NCBI GenBank assembly: GCA_946479285.1
Contig: CAMLFH010000017.1
Coordinates: 18,354-82,353 of the forward strand
DNA length: 64,000 nt
Direction: 5' to 3'
Origin: an uncultured Flavobacteriales bacterium
GTDB lineage: Bacteria; Bacteroidota; Bacteroidia; Flavobacteriales; Crocinitomicaceae
Both the position numbers and the translations under genes were made by a program. This document shows, piece after piece, positions 34,674 through 43,403 of the stretch. The notes below the pieces were generated by a model. That model saw only the letters and a list, made by a program, of their open reading frames with translations, searched no databases and was not told the DNA's origin. Position 1 is the stretch's first letter. Each line of letters starts with the position of its first letter.

Positions 34674-37121
34674 TTACTCCCCGCCGACGTTCGGTAAATT
34701 CAGGCCTTCGGAATCATTCTTCTCCACTTTCCCGAAAGAATAAGCGATTTTGAACCAGATGATCCGCGTATCCTGCTTTGAATAGTTGGTCATCTGAATA
34801 TTTGGAAATGAAACCCTGCCAGTGGTTTGATCCGTATTAAAAATATCCTCAAACGCGATAGAAGTTTTGAGTTTCTTGTCGTAGAACTCCCTGCTGAGTG
34901 TCGCATCAAATGCCGAACGATTTCTTACGAATTCGTAAACCTGGTAATTTCCTTTTCCGGTGATGTAATAGTCAAAATTCAGGCGGATCTTCCACGGTAA
35001 AATAAACTGTGAATACACTCCCAGGGTCCACATTCCTTTATTTCCGTTTACATAATTATAATCCGGGATGGTAGTCTTTGTGAATGAACTGTAGATATAC
35101 AAAAACGACATCTTGTCCACGTCAACCGGCTCGTCCATAAATTTCAACCCTTTTGTAAACAATACAAAGGGAACCGGAAGTGCCATGAAATAGTTGATCG
35201 CATTCACATTCTTGTAAGTACGGAACGTATTCACTGTCTGTAACGAATTTGGTCCAGCAACCACTTCGTTCAAATTCAGGAATTGAGAATGAGTAAAATT
35301 GACGGAAAGCTGCGCATAATCGAAGAAAGTGATCTTGAACTGAGCATTGTCGTAAAAATTGGGTCTCAACTGCGTGTTTCCACTCGAAGAACTGAATGCA
35401 TCATAATACCCGGAATTATTCGGATCATACTGCGAAAAATTGGGAATCCCAATCTTCCTGGAATAAGTACCGACTACATTCACCAAAGAATTCATGCGGT
35501 AAATAGCATTAAATGACGGAAAGAAATTGAAATAATTGTTTCTTGCCGTGCTGGTTACGTTAGAAGAACGTCTCAAGCTAAAGTTCTCAGCACGCAAACC
35601 TGCCCCGATGGTAACTTTCTTGCCCAGCTTCTTTTTCAAATCAATGTACCCCGCCAGGTTGTCTTCCGTGTAATCAAAATCAATTTCTGATGAATAGATG
35701 CGGTTATCAAAAATATCCGAAGCGGCATTATTGAAATTGTAGGAACCGATATTGTCAACATGCATTAAACTGTATTTAACACCGGTATTCAGGTAAAATT
35801 TAATTTTCTCAAAAGGAATTTCTGCATCCGCTCGCAAATAAAACCGATTGATGTTCATGTAATAATCCAGGATACTATAATCGTCCGTCGCCAATACGTG
35901 TTGAGAATTGCTTCGTTTCGACCTGTTCTGATAATTGGAATAAAATGCCGTAACATTCAACATGCGTTTTAAAGTATCGAATTCCTGTCTGAATTTGATC
36001 ATTCCATCATTTCCCATTCCATAATTTCGGGAACTATAATCCGTACGTAAAGCAATTGAAGGAACTATTCCCGGACTTTCCGTCTCAGAACTTCCTTTGA
36101 TCTTATTATCTCCGAAAGATCCATTGTAATTGAGGATCAAACTGGAACGCCTGGAGAAATTCAGCGTCACCGAGGGTTTAAAATAATAATAATTGTTCCG
36201 GGTTTGTTCCTGTCGGTCAGAATTTAAACCAATTTCCGGGCTGAAAGAATTAAAGACTCGTGCCGATGTATCTCTGCTTGAACGTTCGTTATTTGAATAT
36301 CCTGCCTGCATCTGCCAGCTCCATTTCGACTGTCGGCCGCTCAACACCAACGAAGGTGAAATTTTCTGGTTCTGGTTCAAACCGTAATTCAGTGTCACCG
36401 TTCCTGAAAGCCATTTAGTTGGTTTACCGATGCTGTTAATATTGATGACTGCTCCACTGACATTCGCATCAAAAGAAGCTCCCGGATTCGAAATAATTTC
36501 AATCGTTTCAACCGAACTTGCCGGTAAACTCTTCAATAAGTTCATCAAATCATCTGTAGACAAACTACTCGGAACATTTTCAAAATAAACCGTAGCCATT
36601 TGTCCGCCCACTGCAAATCCGCCCCCCGGATAAGGCATAATTCCCGGAACTTTTAGAATAGCGTCGTAAATACTGCTGATTGATAAAACCGGGTTGTCTT
36701 TTACCGTTAACGTGGTCTTATCCGCATCGATCTCAATAAATTTTCGTTGAATTCCAGTGATTGTAACCTCATCCAATTGTGAAACGGCTTCCTTCAAAGC
36801 CAATTCTCCAAGTTGGATTGTATCAGGAGAGTCCGTTTTGATTTCGAAACTTAGTAAAATTGGCTGATACAATTGTGTTTTGATGGTAAAGACATAAACT
36901 CCTCCCATTTTTGGAATTTCAATCAGCTGTTGACAATCTTTGAATGATTTCTTTAGTAAAACGCTGTCTTTTCCTGCGATCTTTGTTGAAATGATAAGCT
37001 GTTTCGGTACATCTTCACAGGGAATGTCTTTTCCCAAAACAGAAAACCGGATCCATTGCGATTGCCCGAACAAATTCGATGAAAGCACAATAAAGCAGAT
37101 AAGACCAAATATTCGTGTCAT
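34674..37121 (-). CDS. TonB-dependent-receptor-like outer membrane protein
   Basis: The 815-residue product has a signal peptide (MTRIFGLICFIVLSSNLFGQ), an N-terminal carboxypeptidase-like domain, and a plug-like part with LDEVTITGIQRKFIEIDADK and VETIEIISNPGASFDANVSG. A long C-terminal beta-barrel (e.g. LNYGLNQNQKISPSLVLSG) follows. This layout is that of the outer membrane beta-barrel family related to TonB-dependent receptors, but without a SusD partner nearby. The ligand is unknown. It would draw on the ExbB/ExbD/TonB system coded at 10-14 kb. Its -7 element is at 37147-37154. Confidence 0.8.
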   Translation of the reverse strand: MTRIFGLICFIVLSSNLFGQSQWIRFSVLGKDIPCEDVPKQLIISTKIAGKDSVLLKKSFKDCQQLIEIPKMGGVYVFTIKTQLYQPILLSFEIKTDSPDTIQLGELALKEAVSQLDEVTITGIQRKFIEIDADKTTLTVKDNPVLSISSIYDAILKVPGIMPYPGGGFAVGGQMATVYFENVPSSLSTDDLMNLLKSLPASSVETIEIISNPGASFDANVSGAVININSIGKPTKWLSGTVTLNYGLNQNQKISPSLVLSGRQSKWSWQMQAGYSNNERSSRDTSARVFNSFSPEIGLNSDRQEQTRNNYYYFKPSVTLNFSRRSSLILNYNGSFGDNKIKGSSETESPGIVPSIALRTDYSSRNYGMGNDGMIKFRQEFDTLKRMLNVTAFYSNYQNRSKRSNSQHVLATDDYSILDYYMNINRFYLRADAEIPFEKIKFYLNTGVKYSLMHVDNIGSYNFNNAASDIFDNRIYSSEIDFDYTEDNLAGYIDLKKKLGKKVTIGAGLRAENFSLRRSSNVTSTARNNYFNFFPSFNAIYRMNSLVNVVGTYSRKIGIPNFSQYDPNNSGYYDAFSSSSGNTQLRPNFYDNAQFKITFFDYAQLSVNFTHSQFLNLNEVVAGPNSLQTVNTFRTYKNVNAINYFMALPVPFVLFTKGLKFMDEPVDVDKMSFLYIYSSFTKTTIPDYNYVNGNKGMWTLGVYSQFILPWKIRLNFDYYITGKGNYQVYEFVRNRSAFDATLSREFYDKKLKTSIAFEDIFNTDQTTGRVSFPNIQMTNYSKQDTRIIWFKIAYSFGKVEKNDSEGLNLPNVGGE

Positions 37122-37146
37122 GTAACGGGTTCAGTATTAAGCAAAA

Positions 37147-37154
37147 CAAAAATA
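37147..37154 (-). promoter_or_regulatory. -7 promoter element of the receptor gene
   Basis: The minus strand reads TATTTTTG, 26 nt before the ATG. No -33 element found. The rest of the stretch to 37431 shows no gene. Confidence 0.4.
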
Positions 37155-37431
37155 AGATTAATAAACAGTCTTAACGGCTCTTTGTTACAGATAAACAAAT
37201 AAAAGCAAGCCTATTGTTAATCTCACATTTTGAATTTTAAAAAACATCAGTCTTCCCCCCCTGCATCGTTCCTTATCTCGTTTCTGTTGAAAAAGGCTAA
37301 AATGAAAAGCATGAACACACTTTCTTCTTGTTCCGGGAATCAATTCCAACCTTTCGTGAAAATTTCATTAGCTAACTAGTTTTATTGTTAAATAATTATT
37401 CATTCTTAACTGTTTAAATCTCCATTAAACC
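37155..37431. other. Intergenic stretch between divergent receptor and sigma-factor genes
   Basis: About 280 AT-rich nt with no ORF or RNA I recognise. It must carry the promoter of the sigma-factor operon, but no TAnnTTTG is evident near it. An ECF-type promoter of unknown sequence is possible. Confidence 0.4.
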
Positions 37432-37986
37432 TTGTTCGAATTAAACGCTGATACCATTGCCGCAATAAAGAAAGGGGACCGAAAAGTCATCCTAGATTTA
37501 TACCATCACACTTTCCAGGTGTTAATGGGAAATGCTGTACGGTATACTAACGACCAGGAAAGCCAAATGCAAATAGTCAACAATGCTTTTATGAAAATCA
37601 TTTCCGCTATCGATCAGTTCCATCCTGGCACAGCTTATTTTTCCTGGGCGAAACAAATTGTTAAACGGGAAATAATTGATGACTTCAGAAAAAACAAACG
37701 GCATAAAGAGCTATTCCAGTACACAAATAATTACCAGAATGATTCATTAACCGATGAAACGGAAATTGACGGCACATTTGAAGCAGAAGGCCTGCAAAAA
37801 GCTTTAGACACCCTGCCTCCGGCTACCAAAATGGTTTTTAACTTATATGCTGTTGATGATTATTCTACAAAAGAGATCATGGAAGAACTGCAGATCTCCT
37901 ATGAAACGGTTAAATGGCATCTGAAAGAAGCACGAAAAAGGTTGAGAACTCAAATTAGTACGAACCAAACAGGATTGAAGTTGTGA
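37432..37986 (+). CDS. ECF-type RNA polymerase sigma factor
   Basis: The 184-residue product has sigma region 2 (MQIVNNAFMKIISAIDQFHP, then AYFSWAKQIVKREIIDDFRK) and region 4 (LPPATKMVFNLYAVDDYSTK, then ISYETVKWHLKEARKRLR). This is the size and layout of Bacteroidetes ECF sigma factors. The start is a TTG at 37432; a stop codon lies two codons upstream and the first ATG would remove region 2. The downstream gene overlaps by 4 nt (GTGA), so the two are coupled and that protein probably controls it. Confidence 0.85.
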   Translation: MFELNADTIAAIKKGDRKVILDLYHHTFQVLMGNAVRYTNDQESQMQIVNNAFMKIISAIDQFHPGTAYFSWAKQIVKREIIDDFRKNKRHKELFQYTNNYQNDSLTDETEIDGTFEAEGLQKALDTLPPATKMVFNLYAVDDYSTKEIMEELQISYETVKWHLKEARKRLRTQISTNQTGLKL

Positions 37987-39398
37987 AAAAAGATAAAGTA
38001 CATATCGACAAACTGTTCAGTGAAGTAATGAACCAAAGAGCATTTGATGTTCCTGAATCGTTCATTGAAGATCTGAACATACGACTTGATGCGGAAGAAA
38101 AAAAGAAAAACCCTTTCTTTTGGTGGTTGGCAGCACTATTAGGAGGAATCTGTTTACTCTTTACCGTCTTTCTTAGTATACAACCTTATTCTTTTCAAGG
38201 ATCTAATTCCCCGCAATTGCCAGGATCCACATACATCCGAAAAGAATCTTATCCGCTTCTTAGTTTGGAAATAAACTATGAAAAAACTATTCTTCACACA
38301 AATCTCTTTCAGACTACTAATCCGGATAAGCAAGTACTAATTAATCAAATTGTTAGTTTAACCGGAACAAAAAAACAAAGTTACCTAACACTGCCAGCTC
38401 ACAAAGCCAATCAAAAGAAACCTGCCAAACATAAAAAAAGTGTCCGGTACGCTGATATTCAAAATGGTGAAGAACATGAAAAAATCGGGAATACATTCTT
38501 CGAAAGTACCACCAACCCTATTAAAGAAGTGGAAGTCCCATATTCTGAGGAACCCGATTCCATGGTGGTATCAGAGAAAAAAAAAGACACTGTTCTTTCT
38601 GTGATTTTTGTGGACAACACAGCTGATCAACCCGTCGTTTCAGCTATTCCAAACGATAAAATAGAAAACGTACCTAATGCCAACTGGGAAAAGGAAATTC
38701 AACTTTTTGGGGGACTGGGAGCAAACTTTGTTAAGGATTCCCCTGTCAACAAAACATATCTCGAGAAGCTAGACGAAAATCAAGTTTCCATTCTGGCTGC
38801 TTCATTTGGAGTGAATGGAAATCTATCTTATAAAAAGTTCACTTTCGGTTTAGGATTTTCTTATTCGCAAACCGGGGAAAAAACTTCAGCGGATATCCAG
38901 AAATACCATTGGAAGGATTCCACCGTATCAGAACATATTATCGATACGATTCTCGTTCTTGATACCCTGGGCAACTGGGTTCCTCAAATACATGATACAA
39001 CGATTCATCACTCCTATCAATTCCAGGATTCGACCAGTGAAAGAACATCCTTTAAAAACACCTATTCATGGATTTCTATCCCGCTCCACTTCGGATATCG
39101 GTTCGGTCTTGGAAAGTATGAAGTCATTCCACGGATCGGCGCGCAATTCAACTTCGGAACTTCCCGGAACAAAGGACGCTTCCCAAATGAAAACTTCAAT
39201 GGTGTCCTGGAATACCGGGCAGTTAAATTCAATATTTCTTATCTCATTCAACTGGAAGTTCGGAGGAATTTCAACCGATGGCATGTTTTTATAAACCCTT
39301 ACTTCAAATCCATGATTAATCCTGCAATATCCAACAACCTCATACGAAGGCAGTATGCTTCTTGGGGCATTCATTTCGGGGTTGGATTTAAGCTTTAA
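37983..39398 (+). CDS. Membrane-anchored protein with C-terminal beta-barrel domain, sigma-factor partner
   Basis: The 471-residue product starts with GTG and overlaps the sigma gene by 4 nt. Residues 1-40 are a charged cytoplasmic part. They are followed by a membrane helix (FFWWLAALLGGICLLFTVFL), a long spacer rich in Lys, Glu and Asp (about 65-230), and a C-terminal region of alternating strands (VNGNLSYKKFTFGLGFSYSQ, then WISIPLHFGYRFGLGKY) typical of small outer-membrane barrels. It sits where an anti-sigma factor is expected, although its N-terminal part does not show a zinc-binding motif. The combination of an inner-membrane helix and a barrel-like domain in one chain is odd. Confidence 0.7.
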   Translation: MKKDKVHIDKLFSEVMNQRAFDVPESFIEDLNIRLDAEEKKKNPFFWWLAALLGGICLLFTVFLSIQPYSFQGSNSPQLPGSTYIRKESYPLLSLEINYEKTILHTNLFQTTNPDKQVLINQIVSLTGTKKQSYLTLPAHKANQKKPAKHKKSVRYADIQNGEEHEKIGNTFFESTTNPIKEVEVPYSEEPDSMVVSEKKKDTVLSVIFVDNTADQPVVSAIPNDKIENVPNANWEKEIQLFGGLGANFVKDSPVNKTYLEKLDENQVSILAASFGVNGNLSYKKFTFGLGFSYSQTGEKTSADIQKYHWKDSTVSEHIIDTILVLDTLGNWVPQIHDTTIHHSYQFQDSTSERTSFKNTYSWISIPLHFGYRFGLGKYEVIPRIGAQFNFGTSRNKGRFPNENFNGVLEYRAVKFNISYLIQLEVRRNFNRWHVFINPYFKSMINPAISNNLIRRQYASWGIHFGVGFKL

Positions 39399-39574
39399 AT
39401 CAGAAGGAAACAACGAAAATCAGATGACTTATTTTTTACCTGTCACAATGAATTTATTGGACAGAATAGACTTCAATTGTCTGCGAATTTCGTGAAAACA
39501 ATCTCCGTTTACCAATCAATTAGTTTGAGAAACTTAAAAAAATTAATACAAACATCTCTTATAAATCTGGCGTT

Positions 39575-40345
39575 ATGAATTACTTTAAAACAGAAATTAC
39601 GAGTGAGCATATCATATCGGACAAACCGCTTCATGAACGTTTGTTGTTCCCTTACATTCAAATTGCCCCTCAATTGGCCGGGGACGTGATGGAGCTTGGC
39701 TGCGGCTGGGGGCGCGGAATTGAATGTTTTCAACTGGATCAGATCCGTTACACAGGCGTAGATAAAAACAAATCACTGATAAACGAACTGCAATCAAATT
39801 ATCCTCTTTGCAATTTCCAGCAACTGACACTTCCGAACTTAAGTATCTTCGCAAGTAACTCTTTTGATCACATCATTGCTTTTCAAGTAATTGAGCACAT
39901 TGAAAACGATGAATTATTCCTGAAGGAAATACACAGGGTTCTGAAGCCTGGCGGCAAACTTCATCTGAGTACCATTAACCGCAGATTTTCCATTTCACGA
40001 AACCCCTGGCATATTCGTGAATACGATGCCATCGGACTCACCGTATTATTGAAAATGTTCTTTTGTAAAGTCGATATGAAAGGTGTTGAAGGAAACGAAC
40101 TCGTTTGGAAATACCATTTCGAAAACCAAAAATCCGTTAAAAGTATTATGCGTTTCGACGTCTTCAAATTGCAGTATAAACTGCCTGCTATGCTTTTGCG
40201 CATTCCTTATGAGCTGCTCAATCGCCTGAACAGGAAAAAATTAATGTGTTCACATGGAAAATTCAGGGATATTAGCTGGAAGCATTTCCATGTAAACGAG
40301 AATCCCGATTATGGCTTGGATCTATTTGTTAGCTGCATCAAATAA
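39575..40345 (+). CDS. SAM-dependent methyltransferase, class I
   Basis: The 256-residue product has the SAM-binding motif VMELGCGWGRGIECFQ (about residues 34-49). It continues with FDHIIAFQVIEHIENDELFL and RVLKPGGKLHLSTIN, the order of Methyltransf_11/25 proteins. The C-terminal half (FSISRNPWHIREYDAIGLTV) is not informative about the substrate. It is a single gene ending in a hairpin at 40366. Confidence 0.8.
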   Translation: MNYFKTEITSEHIISDKPLHERLLFPYIQIAPQLAGDVMELGCGWGRGIECFQLDQIRYTGVDKNKSLINELQSNYPLCNFQQLTLPNLSIFASNSFDHIIAFQVIEHIENDELFLKEIHRVLKPGGKLHLSTINRRFSISRNPWHIREYDAIGLTVLLKMFFCKVDMKGVEGNELVWKYHFENQKSVKSIMRFDVFKLQYKLPAMLLRIPYELLNRLNRKKLMCSHGKFRDISWKHFHVNENPDYGLDLFVSCIK

Positions 40346-40365
40346 AAAATCTTATTTTATCGTCT

Positions 40366-40392
40366 AAAAAGGATTAAAAAATAATCTTTTTT
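40366..40392 (+). terminator. Terminator after the methyltransferase gene
   Basis: AAAAGGATTA and TAATCTTTTT pair with one wobble across a short A loop and end in TTTTTT. Confidence 0.65.
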
Positions 40393-40444
40393 ACTTGTTT
40401 CAAATCAACTTTCTGCATAACTTAAAGTAAAAACGAAACAAGTT

Positions 40445-41500
40445 ATGCTGGTAAAAACATTTGGAAGTGCGGTTTTCGGGATCGACGCAACCACTATCAC
40501 TATTGAGGTTAACATCGCTAACGGAGTCAATTTTATGCTCGTCGGCTTGCCGGATAAGGCGGTTCAGGAAAGTCATCAAAGGATCAAAGCTGCATTAAAG
40601 AACAACAACCTAAATTATCCGGGAAAAGAAATTACAGTAAACATGGCTCCGGCGGATATTCGAAAAGAAGGATCTATGTTTGATCTGGCAATCGGAATTG
40701 GCATTTTAGCAGCTTCCGAGCAAATTTCTTATACCAAACTGGAAGATTATATCTTGTTGGGAGAATTATCCCTCGATGGAACGCTGCAAGTTATAAAAGG
40801 AGTTTTACCCATCGTGATGCAGGCCAAAAAAGACGGATTCAAAGGTATTCTGCTTCCCAAACAAAACGAATCCGAAGCTGCAATTGTAGAAGGGATAGAC
40901 GTTTATGGCATGGAAAATATGCAGGAAGTCATCGATTTCTTAAATGATAACCGACCATTTATTCCGGCGAAATTCGATATTGAGGAGGAATTCCACCGTC
41001 AGCTCCATGAAAACGAAGTAGATTTCGAAGATGTCAAAGGTCAGAGCGCTATCAAGCGTGCTTTTGAAATTGCGGCAGCCGGCGGACATAACGTAATTTT
41101 GATCGGGCCGCCCGGAGCCGGGAAATCGATGCTTGCAAAAAGACTTCCTACGATTCTTCCACCGATGAGCATTGATGAATCTTTGGAAACCACTAAAATT
41201 CATTCTGTAGCAGGAAAGATTGGAAAAAACAACGGACTGATTACCCAGCGGCCATTCCGAAAACCTCATCACACCATTTCTGATGTGGCGTTGGTTGGCG
41301 GCGGATCTTACCCCCAACCGGGAGAAATTTCCCTTGCACACAATGGTGTTCTGTTCCTGGATGAACTTCCGGAATACAAACGGCAAGTTCTGGAAGTCAT
41401 GCGGCAACCTTTGGAAGATCGCACTGTGACGGTATCACGAGCGCGTTTCTCCGTTGATTATCCTGCCGGATTTATGCTTGTGGCAGCGATGAATCCTTGA
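40445..41500 (+). pseudogene. comM: comM (YifB, Mg-chelatase-like ATPase) cut by the element
   Basis: ComM is a hexameric AAA+ helicase that promotes branch migration during natural transformation, normally about 510 residues. Here 351 residues remain. The N-terminal domain ([20 protein letters not shown]), Walker A GPPGAGKS (221-228) and Walker B VLFLDE (302-307) are intact. The frame ends directly after LVAAMNP with TGA at 41498-41500. Intact homologues continue with CPCG (a Cys-rich zinc-like loop) and about 160 more residues. The loss coincides with the start of the serine-recombinase gene on the other strand, so the gene was interrupted by integration and the distal part should lie beyond 64000. 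Confidence 0.9.
41472..41500. other. Left junction of the element with comM (attL region)
   Basis: The plus strand is in comM frame up to ATGAATCCTTG, and after about 41499 no longer matches ComM coding. Homologues have CCT TGC/T at this point, so the crossover lies near CCTTG. The exact core needs the right junction, which is outside the window. Confidence 0.6.
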
Positions 41501-42959
41501 AGTTGCGTTGACTTGTTTGCAAAGATCCCGGAAGATAGGCTAGCGCAACATCAATCGTATCCTGACCAACAGTAATGCGCTCCGTAACTGTCTCCGCAAT
41601 AGCCCTCTTCTGAGCAAATTCCAAATCGTTCCATTCCGTATACAGCGATTTTACTCCATTGACCACATAGTCACTCGAGTTCATCTGAATACGCATAAAA
41701 TCTATTTCGCCTTCCAGTTCTGGAATACTTACATCAAGTTGAGACACCTGCTCGTCCAAGGGTTTGTAGCGTTCAGTAAAATGATCTTTATTCAAACCGA
41801 CAGAAAGTCTCAAATCCACAAGTTCATCCATCTTCTTTCTCAAAGCCTCACGTTGCTTCCGAACCGTATTTAGCAACTCTTCACGTTTCGCCAATTCCTG
41901 ATGCATTTCTTCTAAGAATATTTCTGGTTTAATTCCTGAAATATAGTTACTTAGGTTATCCTGAAATACTGTATATAAGGCCTGTTGATTTATTGAGTTA
42001 TGGCATTTACTACATTTGTAACGTCTTGACTTCTCACCAGGAACGTACATTGGGGTTCCGCAGGAACATTTTACAATACCAGAAAGCAAATATTGAGATG
42101 TTCTTCCTTTAACAGATCTCCTTTTTTTCTGCTCGTCCAAGATAGCATTACATTCCTGCCACAGTAGTTCATCGATAATGCTGGGGCAAGATAAGTGAAC
42201 CCATTCTTCCTCTGGTTTCATCTTCCATTGCTTTCCTTCACCACTGCTTTTGGTATAATTTGCAATGCGGATTCCTTTTGCCGTCGTATCTCGCAGTAAA
42301 CGATCTATAGTCGTATCAGAAAATTTGGAGCCGTTTCTTGTGCGATAACCAAGGTCATTCAATCTGTCTGCCGTGGTCTTCTTTCGTCGACATTCGTTGA
42401 AGACTTCGTATATCAGTTTGCGCACAGGTGCTTCTTCCTCATCAATAATTAATTGCTTGTTTTCCCACTTATAGCCAAAACTTGCCTGACCTCCCAATGG
42501 CTTGCCCATTTCCGCACGAATTGGTACAGATGCTGCAACACGGCTAGATATCTCTTCGCGCTCCCATTGGGCCATCGCTGAGATAATGGTAAAGAACAGT
42601 CTGCCTGCAGGCGTGCTTGTATCAATTTGTTCAGCTAGTGAAATAAGATGCGCCCCTTCTTTTTGAAATATCTCCGCAAATTCCAATAACTCCTTTGTAT
42701 TTCTTGCAAGACGCGCCAATTTGGAGAATACGATACCCGAAATATGTCCACGCCTAATATCATTGAGCATCCGTTGTGTTTCTGGGTGTTCCATTACTGT
42801 TTTTCCAGAAATGGCATCAAGCCTATAAACCTCGACAACTTCCCAATCCTTTGACTTAATATAATACCTTGCACGCTGCTCATGGTGTTCTGGACTTTCT
42901 TCCTTAACCTGAAAATCCGTGGATACTCTGATCCAAATACCAACTCTTGTTTGTTCCAT
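41472..42959 (-). CDS. Large serine recombinase (site-specific integrase)
   Basis: The 495-residue product has the N-terminal resolvase domain ([11 protein letters not shown] with Ser13 as nucleophile, [40 protein letters not shown]). It has a recombinase domain ([27 protein letters not shown]), a zinc ribbon ([20 protein letters not shown] plus CHN) and a coiled-coil segment ([20 protein letters not shown]). These are the parts of large serine integrases. It probably moved this element into comM. Its last eight codons (K-D-S-S-L-P-Q-A) and stop are encoded by comM DNA. Confidence 0.93.
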   Translation of the reverse strand: MEQTRVGIWIRVSTDFQVKEESPEHHEQRARYYIKSKDWEVVEVYRLDAISGKTVMEHPETQRMLNDIRRGHISGIVFSKLARLARNTKELLEFAEIFQKEGAHLISLAEQIDTSTPAGRLFFTIISAMAQWEREEISSRVAASVPIRAEMGKPLGGQASFGYKWENKQLIIDEEEAPVRKLIYEVFNECRRKKTTADRLNDLGYRTRNGSKFSDTTIDRLLRDTTAKGIRIANYTKSSGEGKQWKMKPEEEWVHLSCPSIIDELLWQECNAILDEQKKRRSVKGRTSQYLLSGIVKCSCGTPMYVPGEKSRRYKCSKCHNSINQQALYTVFQDNLSNYISGIKPEIFLEEMHQELAKREELLNTVRKQREALRKKMDELVDLRLSVGLNKDHFTERYKPLDEQVSQLDVSIPELEGEIDFMRIQMNSSDYVVNGVKSLYTEWNDLEFAQKRAIAETVTERITVGQDTIDVALAYLPGSLQTSQRNFKDSSLPQA

Positions 42960-43040
42960 CTTTGTACACTTTGATTTGCAGTACGGCTTTCTTACCGGAC
43001 TGAGTCAACCATTTCGATAATTGATTTACAAGCGCTTAAC

Positions 43041-43053
43041 TTGCTAATAGCAA
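43041..43053. promoter_or_regulatory. TTGCTA-A-TAGCAA palindrome before the recombinase gene
   Basis: Perfect 6-bp arms with a 1-nt centre, 82 nt upstream of the recombinase start. The half-site matches that of the XRE operator at 55092-55110, but the spacing differs (1 nt instead of 5). Confidence 0.4.
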
Positions 43054-43089
43054 TTACCTTAATTAAATACCGTATTGTGCCGTTTTGCT

Positions 43090-43127
43090 CCTTAATTGAA
43101 TCTTTGTTGAATTTCAACAAATTAAGG
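43090..43127. repeat. Extended palindrome CCTTAATT...AATTAAGG
   Basis: CCTTAATT (43090-43097) pairs with AATTAAGG (43120-43127), and inside it TTTGTTGAA-T-TTCAACAAA (43103-43121) is a perfect 9+9 palindrome. Five unpaired bases (GAATC) interrupt the left arm. It could be an operator, a terminator or a recombination-related site. Confidence 0.5.
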
Positions 43128-43403
43128 CCGTAAAGATTTGCTATAGGATGAGTCGGAGCTTGTTATGATAATGCACAACTAACTGACTGCTAGCAAAATG
43201 ATATATCAAAGATAGCAAAAAGAAAGGAATAAACGAAATTACACCTACTGTTAAATGCTACCCGATGCGAAGGAGGATCTATTTAAACATACCTTTTAGG
43301 AATTGAACGCTACGAATTAATACACCTTCACGAGAACATTACAACAAAAGATTTATATTTGAATATTAGGAGGATATATAGTAGGCTCTTAACTTAATAA
43401 ACC

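Larger units (their letters stand above)
42960..43403. other. Control region between recombinase and DUF262 operon
   Basis: This 444-nt stretch holds no gene. It contains TTGCTA-A-TAGCAA at 43041-43053, CCTTAATT at 43058 and 43090, a 19-bp palindrome at 43103-43121, direct TAGCAAAA copies at 43191 and 43213, and a -7 element TATATTTG at 43354-43361 for the plus operon. An AGGAGG-like sequence lies at 43368-43373. An RNA gene was not recognised. Confidence 0.5.
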
